DNA of 36,571 nt from Acidimicrobiia bacterium (GCA_030064765.1 JASJEG010000029.1:1-36571), one strand, 5' to 3'. Counted from the first letter of the stretch, positions 1 to 8,491 are shown. Made by a program: numbers and translations. Notes: generated by a model not told the origin, from the sequence alone.

Positions 1-613
1 CCACGCTTGGATTGACGAGCGCGCCCAACCAGCGCCCGTCAGGGTGGCGCAGCGCACGCATGAGGTCGGTTTCGGTATCGAGGTCGAGGGCGAGGCGAGG
101 ATGGCGGATGACGCGAGCGCTCGGGTAGTGGGCCATGTGGGCGCGAAAGCTGGCCGGCCCGTACGCAAACCGGAAGCTGGCGCGATTTCCTGCGATGACG
201 TTCGTTCCGCCGTCATGAGACGGGACGAAAACGACGTCGCGCTCCGCGGCGGCGAATATGGGTGTCAGGGACGCCGGCGTGACGAGCGGTAGGTCGGCGT
301 GAACGATCGCCCAGCAACGTTGCCGCCGGGCTGCCTCGAAAACCGCAGCCTCGGCTGCGCCGTTCAGGCCACTCTGCGACGAGTCTTCCTCGTCGATTGT
401 GAGGTAGCCGTTGCTGCGGGCCCACGATGCCACGCCCGAGTCGCCGGTGACGATCGCCACCAGGGCTCCAGCATCCGTTGCAGCAGCAGCCGTCCGCGAC
501 GCCACGGCCCTGCCCAGTCGGGATCTGCTACTCGCATCGAGTTTCCCCGCCAAGCGGGCCTTGGCGACGCCAAAGGGCTTGATCGGGATTGCAGCGAGGA
601 TTGCCTTACCCAC
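1..613 (-). CDS. cofC: CofC/FbiD-type guanylyltransferase of coenzyme F420 biosynthesis (partial at window edge)
   Basis: Reading the minus strand from a GTG at 613 gives 204 residues open to the window edge, close to the usual full length. Family motifs appear in order: IPIKPFGVAKARL at 9-21 (nucleotide-binding lysine region), GLNGA at 82-86, HADLPLVT at 105-112 with a metal-binding Asp, PSHDGGTNVI at 131-140, SFRAHM, and LALDLDTETDL near the end. These identify the enzyme that activates 2-phospho-L-lactate or, in actinobacteria, phosphoenolpyruvate with GTP for F420 assembly. A GGAG lies about 6 nt before the GTG. The gene is divergent from pyruvate kinase, which uses the same metabolite PEP. 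Only the last few residues can be missing. A MobA-like nucleotidyltransferase is the alternative, but the PIK and DGGTN motifs favour CofC. Confidence 0.85.
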   Translation of the reverse strand, partial: MGKAILAAIPIKPFGVAKARLAGKLDASSRSRLGRAVASRTAAAATDAGALVAIVTGDSGVASWARSNGYLTIDEEDSSQSGLNGAAEAAVFEAARRQRCWAIVHADLPLVTPASLTPIFAAAERDVVFVPSHDGGTNVIAGNRASFRFAYGPASFRAHMAHYPSARVIRHPRLALDLDTETDLMRALRHPDGRWLGALVNPSV

Positions 614-706
614 GCGCGGCTCCGCTGGCTCGATTGGTGACCCCAGGTCGCTTCATGACGGGGAGCCTACAGACCAGATTCGTCGCGTCCAGGCATGTCG
701 TTTCGG

Positions 707-712
707 TATGGT
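707..712 (+). promoter_or_regulatory. -10 box TATGGT for leaderless pyk mRNA
   Basis: TATGGT lies exactly 6 nt before the GTG at 719. No Shine-Dalgarno sequence precedes that GTG, so transcription probably starts at or next to the start codon. The same TAnnnT arrangement recurs before many genes in this window. No clear -35 box is visible. Confidence 0.5.
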
Positions 713-718
713 GCTGCC

Positions 719-2128
719 GTGCGAAAAACGAAAATCATTGCGACATTGGGTCCAGCCGTGGCCAGCTACGAGGCGATTCGCGACCTCATCGAGGCCGGCA
801 TGGACGTGGCGCGCCTCAACTTCTCTCACGGTGACTACGACAGTCACCGCCAGCTGTCCGACTGGGTGCGCAAAGCGGCAGCCGAACAGAATCGGCCGGT
901 TGCGGTGCTGCAGGACATCCAGGGACCCCGCATTCGGGTCGGTACCTTCCCCGGCGGCGCAATTCGCCTCGATCCTGAAGCCGAAGTGGTGCTCCACTCC
1001 GGCGAAGCCGAGGGGACCGAATCGCAGGTCTTCATCGAGAACTTGGACGCGGCGCAACTGGAGCCCGGCGCCCGGGTCCTGATGTCAGACGGCCTCATCA
1101 CGGTCCGGGTGATCGACTGGGACGGTGAATCTGCCAAGGCGGCTGTTGTGGAGGGCGGCGTCCTGCATGATCACAAGGGCGTGGCTTTCCCGGGGTCGGT
1201 TGTCGACGTTCCGGCCGTGTCCGAGAAGGACGTCGCCGACTTGGCCTTCGGGCGAACCCTCGGTGTCGACTACGTGGCGGCTTCTTTCGTCTCCTCAGGT
1301 CTCGATGTGAAGCGCGTCAAGAATCTGATTCCGGGAACTCCGGTTATCGCCAAGATCGAGAGCGTCGTCGGCTATCAGAACCTCAACGACATCCTCGCTG
1401 AGGCGGCAGGAACCATGGTGGCGCGGGGCGATTTGGGGGTTGAGCTCTCCTTTGAGGCAGTCCCGCGCGCCCAACGCGAGATTCTGCAGCGCAGCAATGC
1501 CAAGGCCAAAGTCTCCATAACCGCAACCGAAATGCTCGAGTCGATGAACTACTCGACCCGTCCCACTCGCGCGGAAGTAAGCGACGTCGCGGCTGCCGTG
1601 CTTGATGGCAGCGATGCCGTCATGCTCTCATCTGAGACCGCGGTCGGCAGGTATCCGGTGCGAGCGGTGCAGGCAATGGCACGCATCTGCCGGGAGGCCG
1701 AGGAGAGTCCTGACTATGGGCGCGGCCCGGAGATTCACTTCTTGGAGGACCGGGCTCGGTTTGCCTCGGCAACTGCCCAAGCATGTGTCGATGCTGCGGA
1801 AAACCTGGATTTGCGAGCGATCGTGGCCTTCACCGAGTCGGGCAGCACGGCCCGTCTCATTTCCAAGTACCGGCCTCACTCGGACATCTTCGCCTACACA
1901 CCACATGAGGCGACATATCGACGCATGGCCTTGTATTCGGGCGTTACGGCTCTCCGATTTGCGGCAGAGGATTCGACCGACAAGATGATCGCCCATGCGG
2001 AGCGCAATCTGCTCGAGCTCGGCATTGTCGAGCCGGGTGACGGAGTGGTCATGGCAGCAGGGATCCCGCCAAATCAGGCGGCTACGACCAACCTGATGAA
2101 GCTGCACTCGATTGGGAGCACCGCCTAG
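719..2128 (+). CDS. pyk: Pyruvate kinase
   Basis: This is the last enzyme of glycolysis, transferring phosphate from phosphoenolpyruvate to ADP. From the GTG at 719 the protein is 469 residues, the normal length, and opens with the family's typical (M)RKTKIIATLGP. Visible motifs are LNFSHG (substrate-binding region), IQGPRIRVG, VIAKIES with the catalytic lysine, MVARGDLGVEL (metal/phosphate loop), and the signature TATEMLES followed by RPTRAEVSDVAAAVLDGSDAVML. The C-terminal regulatory domain is present. An ATG at 695 is also in frame, but the GTG is preferred because it matches family N-termini and has a TATGGT box 6 nt upstream. The next gene begins 36 nt downstream and could be co-transcribed. 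Confidence 0.95.
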   Translation: MRKTKIIATLGPAVASYEAIRDLIEAGMDVARLNFSHGDYDSHRQLSDWVRKAAAEQNRPVAVLQDIQGPRIRVGTFPGGAIRLDPEAEVVLHSGEAEGTESQVFIENLDAAQLEPGARVLMSDGLITVRVIDWDGESAKAAVVEGGVLHDHKGVAFPGSVVDVPAVSEKDVADLAFGRTLGVDYVAASFVSSGLDVKRVKNLIPGTPVIAKIESVVGYQNLNDILAEAAGTMVARGDLGVELSFEAVPRAQREILQRSNAKAKVSITATEMLESMNYSTRPTRAEVSDVAAAVLDGSDAVMLSSETAVGRYPVRAVQAMARICREAEESPDYGRGPEIHFLEDRARFASATAQACVDAAENLDLRAIVAFTESGSTARLISKYRPHSDIFAYTPHEATYRRMALYSGVTALRFAAEDSTDKMIAHAERNLLELGIVEPGDGVVMAAGIPPNQAATTNLMKLHSIGSTA

Positions 2129-2164
2129 AGTGCTTTCGACTTCGCAACGTAGCGAGGAGAGGCG

Positions 2165-2461
2165 ATGGGTCAGTCCATAACTGTGGAATCGAGGCAGCTC
2201 GACGGCTTCTGCGTATTCACCACCGACCGGAGCATCAGCGGGCAAGACGGGTCCGCCTTCGAGTCCATCGCAGTTGCCGAAGGAGACGAGAGTTTCCCGG
2301 CGGTGCTCGCAAAGCGACTGTTCGCTGCCGATGAGGGCATCGATCACGTCTATGTTGCTTCGAACGATGTGGTGGTACGACGCTCGGCGGGCTGGGATGC
2401 AGACCAGGTTGCTCTCGCTTCTCGGGTGATCGAGGAGCTCTTCCGCTTCTACCCGGACTAG
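2165..2461 (+). CDS. Stand-alone NifU/Nfu N-terminal-domain protein
   Basis: This 98-residue protein has a strong ribosome site (GAGGAGAGG) just before the ATG. The central stretch FPAVLAKRLFA, then GIDHVYVASNDVVVRRSAGWD, matches the Nfu N-terminal domain, which in larger Nfu proteins precedes the CxxC Fe-S scaffold domain. There is no CxxC domain and no cysteine triad here; the only cysteine is in GFCVF near the N-terminus. It therefore cannot be a complete Fe-S scaffold, and its role is unknown (adaptor or partner of another Fe-S factor is a guess). It follows pyk by 36 nt. Its stop codon shares a CTAG with the stop of the convergent VanW gene. Confidence 0.75.
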   Translation: MGQSITVESRQLDGFCVFTTDRSISGQDGSAFESIAVAEGDESFPAVLAKRLFAADEGIDHVYVASNDVVVRRSAGWDADQVALASRVIEELFRFYPD

Positions 2462-4476
2462 GTTTCCTCTCCCGAGTCGTCCGGTGGCGGAACGTACACC
2501 GCGACGTTGACCGTAACCTCGCTACCCGGTTCGATCCACTCACCACCGCCCGGGCTCTGCTCGACGATCAAGCCGCTTTGAGCTTCGTCGTTGACCTCGA
2601 CTGCCGTACCTTCGACCAGAACGAGACCTAGCGCTTCGAGGGCGCTGCGGGCATCGGCAACCGACCAACCCGCCAGTGCCGGTACCTCAACCGGGCAATC
2701 CGAGGTGTCCAGTTCCTCACCCTCTTCTTCGGGCACCAGACACGGGTGCACCTCGATGATCTTGGGTGCTGGCTGGTAGGTCCACTGGTAGTCCTCTTCG
2801 ATAACTGTTCCGTCCGGCCACGTCATGACGCGCTTCACGGTGTTGCTGAAGCCGCCCCAGCCATTCTGAGTCACCTTTTGCTCGTCCGGGTTCAGGTCCT
2901 CATTTGCCTCGAATTCCTCGGGTGGTTGGGTGAACGCATAGCGACTTCCCAACTGGCGCTCGGCTACACAGCCGCCGTTGTTGCCGTAGAACTGGACCGT
3001 GATGTCGGTCTCGGTGTAGTTGGTTTTGATGATGACCATCGTGTCGGTGTTGTTGCGGAAGATCAGGTGCGGCGACGGCCAGGAAATCGTCGCCTCATTG
3101 ACCTCCGGATAGCGAGAGAAGTAATAGCTGTGGGGCTTGTGATCGATCGGCTCGTAGCAGCCGTAGAAGATGGCGTTGTAGAAGGTCGTGGCAAATTGGC
3201 TGACCCCGCCCCCAACGTCGTCGACCAACTCCCCGTTGAAGATCATCGGTGCGGGCACGTAACCCTTGTCCGTGGTGCGCTGCCCAACAAACTCATTGAG
3301 TGAAAACTCTTCGCCGGGCTCTACGATCGCGCCGTCCACCGCGTCGGCCATCAAATGGATGTTGGTGACTCGTCTCTGTCCCGCCGGGTGAGAGGTGGTG
3401 AACTCCGACACGAAACCGATGTCGCCAAGTGCCTGGGCGTCCTCGGTAGTGAATGCCGGGGCGGCCCCTTGGGCGTACGGGAACTCGCCACTGTTTCCTG
3501 AACGCGCCGCGGCCTCTAGTAGTGCGTCTGTGACCAGCGCCGTGTCCAGCACGGTGCCGTGACGCGATGGGATGAGCGTGACCTCTTTGGCTTCCTCATC
3601 GATTACGAGCTCGGCGTCGCGTGGTGGCTGTTCGATTTCCGGTCTCAATGGTGTCAGCAGGGGCACCAGTGCTTGCTCATCGAACTCGAGCAACACCAGA
3701 GGGCCCGATTCGTAGCGGACGTCGCTTATCAGCGCCCCGGCGAGGTCCTCTCTGCTGAAGACGACTTCGAATTCAGGGTCTTCGGCGCGCAGGGTTACGG
3801 GGGCGTCGATGAGGCGAGCCGCTTCGGCAGTGGCCTCATCGATGTCTGCGTTGGTGAGCTCAGGCTGTATCTGAGCCGTTCCCAGGACCACGAGCTCGCG
3901 ATCGATCCCTTGTACGCTGGCCAAGACCGCTTCGTGTGCAGGGTCTCGATCGATACCTTCCCCGGGTCGGGGATAGTCGGGAAGAGCGCGTGTGTCACGG
4001 ATGATCACGCCGCCTTCATAGGCGGGTGAGTCGATCGCTTCGCCTTCCCAGCTGTCGAGCACATCGTCGAGCAGAACCGTGTCGATCGTGACCGGGACAT
4101 CGAGCTCAATCTGGTCGCCAAAGCTTCCAAACCATGAGAAGAAGCCGGCTACGAAGCCCTTGTCGCGGCGTTGTTCCATCGCCTCCGCAACGACCGCCTC
4201 CTCGTCAACCTCCAAGCCAACATCACGAGGATCTAGCAGAAACTCGGTTCCGCTGACTTCGAAGTACGCAGGCTGACTCGCCAACTCGGCCTCGTACACA
4301 CGAAGCGCCTCGGACGCTTCCTCTTCACCCAATCCGCCGAGGTCGACACCTGCGGCGGTGACGTTGCGAGCAATCTCCCCGCTACCACGGATGGTGTCGA
4401 AGGTATAGATGAGAACGGGCAGCACGATGATTGCGGCTGCACCGATCAGGATCCATCGTCGAACGTCTTTAGTCAT
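2458..4476 (-). CDS. Membrane-anchored VanW-family protein with C-terminal PASTA domain
   Basis: The 672-residue protein starts with a short basic N-terminus and one transmembrane segment (about 8-25), so the rest should lie outside the membrane. Residues about 40-340 hold two repeats resembling the YoaR/PG_binding_4 domains that usually precede VanW. The VanW domain spans about 357-500, with the signature VGGGVSQFATTFYNA at 421-435 and FRNNTD near 473. Residues 596-662 form a PASTA domain (VPALAGWSVADARSALEALG... IVEQSPGGGEWIEPGSEVTV), known to bind peptidoglycan or muropeptides. The likely place of action is the cell wall; the biochemical function of VanW is not established. No Shine-Dalgarno sequence precedes the ATG. 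Instead the leader carries CCTCCTTTCT, the same sense as the 16S rRNA tail. Confidence 0.88.
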   Translation of the reverse strand: MTKDVRRWILIGAAAIIVLPVLIYTFDTIRGSGEIARNVTAAGVDLGGLGEEEASEALRVYEAELASQPAYFEVSGTEFLLDPRDVGLEVDEEAVVAEAMEQRRDKGFVAGFFSWFGSFGDQIELDVPVTIDTVLLDDVLDSWEGEAIDSPAYEGGVIIRDTRALPDYPRPGEGIDRDPAHEAVLASVQGIDRELVVLGTAQIQPELTNADIDEATAEAARLIDAPVTLRAEDPEFEVVFSREDLAGALISDVRYESGPLVLLEFDEQALVPLLTPLRPEIEQPPRDAELVIDEEAKEVTLIPSRHGTVLDTALVTDALLEAAARSGNSGEFPYAQGAAPAFTTEDAQALGDIGFVSEFTTSHPAGQRRVTNIHLMADAVDGAIVEPGEEFSLNEFVGQRTTDKGYVPAPMIFNGELVDDVGGGVSQFATTFYNAIFYGCYEPIDHKPHSYYFSRYPEVNEATISWPSPHLIFRNNTDTMVIIKTNYTETDITVQFYGNNGGCVAERQLGSRYAFTQPPEEFEANEDLNPDEQKVTQNGWGGFSNTVKRVMTWPDGTVIEEDYQWTYQPAPKIIEVHPCLVPEEEGEELDTSDCPVEVPALAGWSVADARSALEALGLVLVEGTAVEVNDEAQSGLIVEQSPGGGEWIEPGSEVTVNVAVYVPPPDDSGEET

Positions 4477-4512
4477 AGCGGCAGAAAGGAGGGAGGGGAG
4501 TAGCGGACCCAG

Positions 4513-4518
4513 ATTGTA
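4513..4518 (-). promoter_or_regulatory. Candidate -10 box (TACAAT) for the VanW gene
   Basis: On the minus strand TACAAT lies 36 nt upstream of the VanW start codon, implying a short leader of about 30 nt. No good -35 hexamer is seen at the expected spacing, so the call rests on the hexamer alone. Confidence 0.35.
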
Positions 4519-4632
4519 CCGCTACTTGGCGCCAACCTGGTGGTTGGCAAACTCTCGTTGAAAACGCAGCGTAGCAGTAGTTCCACCCAGCGTAGCGTAG
4601 GGCGATGAACCCGCAATCGAGGCGTTGCCGGA

Positions 4633-4638
4633 TAGCAT
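4633..4638 (+). promoter_or_regulatory. -10 box TAGCAT for leaderless nuclease mRNA
   Basis: TAGCAT is 6 nt before the ATG at 4645 and no Shine-Dalgarno sequence is present. This is the same arrangement as at pyk and several other genes in the window. Confidence 0.45.
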
Positions 4639-4644
4639 CTGCCC

Positions 4645-5421
4645 ATGATCGACTTCCCTGAGGTAGCACCGGGCGAGCCGCTGACAGTGAGCGCCACGCT
4701 GTTCGTCACCTATTCGAAGTGTCCCGACCAGGCGCTGGGGCGGATGCGCGGTTTCTACCCGCCGGAGAGCCGGGCGTCCTTCAGGGGCGGCCTGGCACAC
4801 CGTGTATTTGCCCGGCATCTGGTTGGCGGTGAAATCGGCGCCGGAGACTTCGACAAGGTGTGCAAGGAGGAGATCGGGTCGTCGATGAATCCGAAGCTTG
4901 GATCACTCGGGCTCAAACCCTCGCAGCTGGACGGCGTCATCCGTGAGGTGGGCGACCTATATCAACGATTCAAGACCATCTCGACTGAGGGTTTTCGCAG
5001 CTCAGAGGTACTGCTCGATGTCGAGCCCGTCGAGGACCTGACACTGCGCGGATCGGTCGACGCCATATTCGACGACAGCCGCGGAGTGCGGCTCGTCGAC
5101 TGGAAGACGGGCGGCCTTTACGAGGTCGAGCAACAGCTCGGCTTCTATGCGCTGCTTTGGGTACTCGATAGGGACGAGTTGCCGGGTCGAGTGGAGGCGG
5201 TATCCGTCAGCTCCGGCGAGAGGGTTAGCGCAACGCCGAGTGTGGAGACCGTGATGGCGACAGCCACCGCAACCGCAGCTCTGGTCACTGAACTGCGGGC
5301 CGCCTTCGATACCGGTCGCGAGCGCCTTGCCAGACTCGCCGGACCCTGGTGCCGCTATTGCGCCTTGCTCGATGGTTGCGACGAGGGACGTGCCGCAGTC
5401 AAGGTGAGCGACGCCGGCTAA
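4645..5421 (+). CDS. RecB/Cas4-like PD-(D/E)XK nuclease with four-cysteine cluster
   Basis: The 258-residue protein has the RecB-family nuclease layout. A Gly-rich helix has His52 in RGGLAHRVF, Asp139 lies in LRGSVDAIF, Asp152-Trp-Lys154 in VRLVDWKTG, and the helix QQLGFYALLW at about 163-172 carries the Gln/Tyr motif. Cys26 (YSKCPDQ) and Cys236, Cys239 and Cys245 (WCRYCALLDGC) form the one-plus-three cysteine pattern that binds a 4Fe-4S cluster in Cas4 and AddB. A DNA exonuclease or endonuclease role is therefore likely; the substrate is unknown. No cas genes or repeats are nearby, so this is not a CRISPR Cas4 on present evidence. It converges with the coiled-coil/nuclease-like gene at 5449-6723, 27 nt away. 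Confidence 0.8.
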   Translation: MIDFPEVAPGEPLTVSATLFVTYSKCPDQALGRMRGFYPPESRASFRGGLAHRVFARHLVGGEIGAGDFDKVCKEEIGSSMNPKLGSLGLKPSQLDGVIREVGDLYQRFKTISTEGFRSSEVLLDVEPVEDLTLRGSVDAIFDDSRGVRLVDWKTGGLYEVEQQLGFYALLWVLDRDELPGRVEAVSVSSGERVSATPSVETVMATATATAALVTELRAAFDTGRERLARLAGPWCRYCALLDGCDEGRAAVKVSDAG

Positions 5422-5448
5422 CGCCCGTTCGCCCCTTAGGGCGCGACG

Positions 5449-6723
5449 CTAAGCAACCCGCTTGTCGGCTGCCGGCGGTCGCAAGGCGCGTGCGATGTCG
5501 TCCACCAACTCGATCAGCTGGGAGCGGAGTGAGTCGAGGTCGTGCCGCACGGACTCCAGCCCGTCTTGAGCAGCCGCCAAGGCTCGCTTGCTGCGGGAGA
5601 AGTGCTGCGCGAGATCGCGAACCCGATTGAGCCTCTCCTGAGCCGTGGCCGTGTCGACGCGATCGGACTCCTGTGCCGCGGCCACGGCGCACGAATTGAT
5701 CCAGCGAAGCGCCACGCCGGTCAGCGTTCCTTCACCAGGATCGACTACCAACACCCGATTGCCGTAGACCGCAAACGCGCCGACCTCGCCCGGGAAAGAG
5801 TCGGTGCGCGATACACAGATTGCCCACGAAGCGTTGCGGTTGTCCATTGCCTGGTCGAGTTCGTTGAGAATGCCGGTCTTGCCGTTCAGGGGCATTCTTC
5901 CCACGTTCTTGGCCTCGACAGCCACCCGGGTCCCGTCGGCGAGGGTAAGGACGAAGTCGCCGACCTTGGAATTGAGCCCCAGAGTCCCTTTGGTGAGGCC
6001 CGTGCGTTCGACGATACATCCTCCGATTGCGCGCGCTTGAGAGCGGAGGACCTCCTCGACCGTGTCTTCGTATGCAAGGCCCTTCGCAGTTCCCCGGGCC
6101 GCTTCCTCGACTCGATGTTGCTCGCCGACAACTAGATCGCGCAGTTCTTGGAAGCGACGTTCGAAGGTTTCGACAACACGGCCCAGGCCGCTGCCGGCAT
6201 CGCTCGAATCGAGGGCCGCTTCGAGACGCTGCGACAGTTGCCCGCCGGGCCCGAGCAGCTCAGTGATCGCGGCTACCAACCGGCTGGTGTGGCTGTCGGT
6301 GCGATCGGGGTCGAGCCGCGCCAGTACTGAGGCATGGAGCTCCTCTAGCTCGGCAAAGGTACGCGCCGTCAGGGAGGTGCGCACGTCGGGGTCGAGGTGG
6401 GCGGCGAGTTGAGTCTTGCCCGAATCGACTGCATCACTGAGGTGCTGCTCGGCGGCGGTCGTAGCCGATTCCAGGATCCGTTGCACTGCTTCCTTCACAT
6501 CGTCCAGCGTTGCTCTCATGTTCGTTGTTGCCATGGCGTGGATGCCCAGCGCAACTGCGCGGCTCGCATGATCGGCCCGCTGTGCGGCAGGGAGTGCCAG
6601 CAGATAGCCGGCGACTGCGGGGTCGTTGATTTCGAGTCTCGCAATGGTCACCGTCGAGCCGCTTATTACGATCGTCGGCTCTGCATCTGTCATGTGGCCT
6701 GGGGAAGCTTCTTTTTGTTCCAT
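5449..6723 (-). CDS. Coiled-coil protein with PD-(D/E)XK-like core
   Basis: This 424-residue protein has no signal peptide. Residues about 65-215 and 355-415 are Glu/Arg/Ala-rich helical stretches likely to form coiled coils. Between them, residues 215-345 look like a restriction-endonuclease fold: YEDTVEEVL (Glu219), KVGDFVL (Asp256), then VAVEAKN (Glu270-x-Lys272), followed by a helix and strand-rich tail. This D-x13-ExK order is shared by PD-(D/E)XK nucleases and by DUF2130/RmuC-like proteins. The ATG at 6723 is favoured over longer frames because TAGCGT sits 7 nt before it. The gene is divergent from two GTPases, which share its 118-bp promoter region. Function is unknown; a nucleic-acid or scaffold role is inferred. 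Confidence 0.65.
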   Translation of the reverse strand: MEQKEASPGHMTDAEPTIVISGSTVTIARLEINDPAVAGYLLALPAAQRADHASRAVALGIHAMATTNMRATLDDVKEAVQRILESATTAAEQHLSDAVDSGKTQLAAHLDPDVRTSLTARTFAELEELHASVLARLDPDRTDSHTSRLVAAITELLGPGGQLSQRLEAALDSSDAGSGLGRVVETFERRFQELRDLVVGEQHRVEEAARGTAKGLAYEDTVEEVLRSQARAIGGCIVERTGLTKGTLGLNSKVGDFVLTLADGTRVAVEAKNVGRMPLNGKTGILNELDQAMDNRNASWAICVSRTDSFPGEVGAFAVYGNRVLVVDPGEGTLTGVALRWINSCAVAAAQESDRVDTATAQERLNRVRDLAQHFSRSKRALAAAQDGLESVRHDLDSLRSQLIELVDDIARALRPPAADKRVA

Positions 6724-6730
6724 GGATCCG

Positions 6731-6736
6731 ACGCTA
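6731..6736 (-). promoter_or_regulatory. -10 box TAGCGT for leaderless mRNA
   Basis: On the minus strand TAGCGT is 7 nt before the ATG at 6723. This sets the start of the coiled-coil/nuclease-like gene. The identical hexamer and spacing occur before the sugar dehydrogenase at 30082. Confidence 0.5.
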
Positions 6737-6841
6737 TCTCGCCCCTGTGACAAGAAACGGATCCGCCACACAATCGCTACGAGACAGGTTTCCCGCAGCC
6801 GGTTGCAGGCCAACGGGGCGCAATGTGGTGTAATCGGTCCC

Positions 6842-8491
6842 ATGCAGGCAAACGCGACAGCGATTGCGGCGCTACGGCCGCTGCTCGAGAGACTTGTCGA
6901 GCTACTTCGTGAAGTCGAGTTGAGCTTGCCAACCGGCGATCACGAGGAGGCCGAGAGCGCTCGCGAAGCCGTGATTCGCACCGTCACCGAGTACCTGATA
7001 CCGCGCCTCGACGAACCAGATGCCCCGGTCGTCGCCGCCGTCATCGGTCCCAGCGGAACGGGCAAGTCAACCGTCGTGAACTCGCTTGCCAATGACCGGA
7101 TCTCCGACGTAGGGCCACTACGACCGACAACGCGCAACCCCGTTCTGTGGGCACATCGCGACCACGGGAGCCGGTACTGGTCCGAGTTTGTTGCGCGAGT
7201 TCGCGAACGGGTCGGGCCAACTGTGGAGGTAGTCATCGGCGACGACGAGCTGACAACAGAGCTCACGGTTGTTGATACACCCCCCACTGAGCACGTTGGG
7301 CCGTCCGGGCGACGGGCGGCACTCGATGCCCTCGCCCTGGCCGATCTATGCGTGTTCGTCACCAGCCCTAGTCGATACGCAGACATCTCCGCGTGGAACT
7401 TTCTCAGAGAGATTCGCTGGCGCGGGGTTCCGATGCTGTTCGTGCTCAACCGGCTACCTCCCGACCGTGAAGAGGCAGTTGCGCTGCTGAACGACTTCGC
7501 CTCCCGGCTGCACAAACATGGCCTGCTGCTCGAGCCAGACGCCGCCATGGTGTTCGGCATCAACGAGGCTCTCGGTGACCGTTGGCACGGTGGCTTGGAT
7601 CCGGCGGCCGTCGGTGCGCTCCGCAATGAGCTGGGCGCCGTGTCCAACTCCGGCTATCGCAAGACGCTCGTCTCGACGACCGCCTACACAACAGGACGCA
7701 ACGTTGTCGACCGAAGCCGGGCGATTACAGCTGAGGCGAGGCGAGCAGCGGGGATCGCCGCAGAACTGGACAGCGCAGTCACCCACTCTTACCGATCCGA
7801 AAGCCGCGCCATCGCCAAGATGATCAAGGGGGGAGAGCTCAGCGACATGGCGCGCCACAAGAGTTGGTCCGAGGCGGCGGTCGATCTCACGGCGATCATC
7901 ACCCGACGCGCCGGCGTTGCCGCACAGGAAACGTCCAGTCTCTGGACGAGCGATCGGACTGGGTCGCAGCTCCTCGAAGGGGAGGGCACCTCGCTGTGGC
8001 GCCACACTGAAGACACTTCCTGGGATGTGCAGGGTCGGCTCGAGGATTGGGAAACCACCCTCAGTGAGGTTGCGATAAAGAAGGCTCCCGGCCGGCTACG
8101 AGCCCGGGCGGCGAAGCGGATAGCCGCTCGATCTTGGCGACTGGTCATCGATTCCAATGCACAACCCCCATGGCGGGTACGTCGCAAGTTCCGGGAGGGC
8201 CTCTCCTCCTTCATAGCGGCAGCGCAGGACAGTCTCGGCAACGTTGTCGCTGACGCGCTCGAGTTCGACGCAAGACGCTTCCGCAATCACTTGGCGACCG
8301 ATGAAGCCCTGCTCTTAGAGCTGGAGCGAACCATCGATTCGATTGCCGTGCTGCTTCTGGGGGATGCTCCCCAGCTGCAGGCCGTGCCCGCGGCAGGTGA
8401 CGAAACTGCGCCGCCATCCGAAGCTGCAGGGGCGGAGGAGGCAGCCGGGGCGGCAACCAACAACGAGCTGGTGGAGCCGTCAGATGCGTGA
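6842..8491 (+). CDS. Dynamin/Era-like GTPase, first of a tandem pair
   Basis: The protein is 549 residues from the ATG at 6842. The P-loop GPSGTGKST is at 69-77 (G1), a Thr-rich switch follows, VVDTPP is the G3 Asp, and VLNRLPPD stands where G4 (N/TKxD) is expected, with Arg in place of Lys. Long helical regions rich in Arg, Glu and Ala follow the G domain, as in bacterial dynamin-like proteins, and the tail is Ala/Glu-rich. No clear transmembrane hairpin was seen. TGTAAT lies 7 nt before the start codon, so the mRNA may be leaderless. The last 8 nt overlap the second GTPase gene, which implies translational coupling and perhaps a heteromeric complex. Its function is not known. Confidence 0.75.
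   Translation: MQANATAIAALRPLLERLVELLREVELSLPTGDHEEAESAREAVIRTVTEYLIPRLDEPDAPVVAAVIGPSGTGKSTVVNSLANDRISDVGPLRPTTRNPVLWAHRDHGSRYWSEFVARVRERVGPTVEVVIGDDELTTELTVVDTPPTEHVGPSGRRAALDALALADLCVFVTSPSRYADISAWNFLREIRWRGVPMLFVLNRLPPDREEAVALLNDFASRLHKHGLLLEPDAAMVFGINEALGDRWHGGLDPAAVGALRNELGAVSNSGYRKTLVSTTAYTTGRNVVDRSRAITAEARRAAGIAAELDSAVTHSYRSESRAIAKMIKGGELSDMARHKSWSEAAVDLTAIITRRAGVAAQETSSLWTSDRTGSQLLEGEGTSLWRHTEDTSWDVQGRLEDWETTLSEVAIKKAPGRLRARAAKRIAARSWRLVIDSNAQPPWRVRRKFREGLSSFIAAAQDSLGNVVADALEFDARRFRNHLATDEALLLELERTIDSIAVLLLGDAPQLQAVPAAGDETAPPSEAAGAEEAAGAATNNELVEPSDA

Noticed and set aside
4645-5421. CRISPR-associated Cas4
   Set aside because: The nuclease has Cas4-like cysteines, but there is no repeat array and no cas1, cas2 or effector gene in the window.
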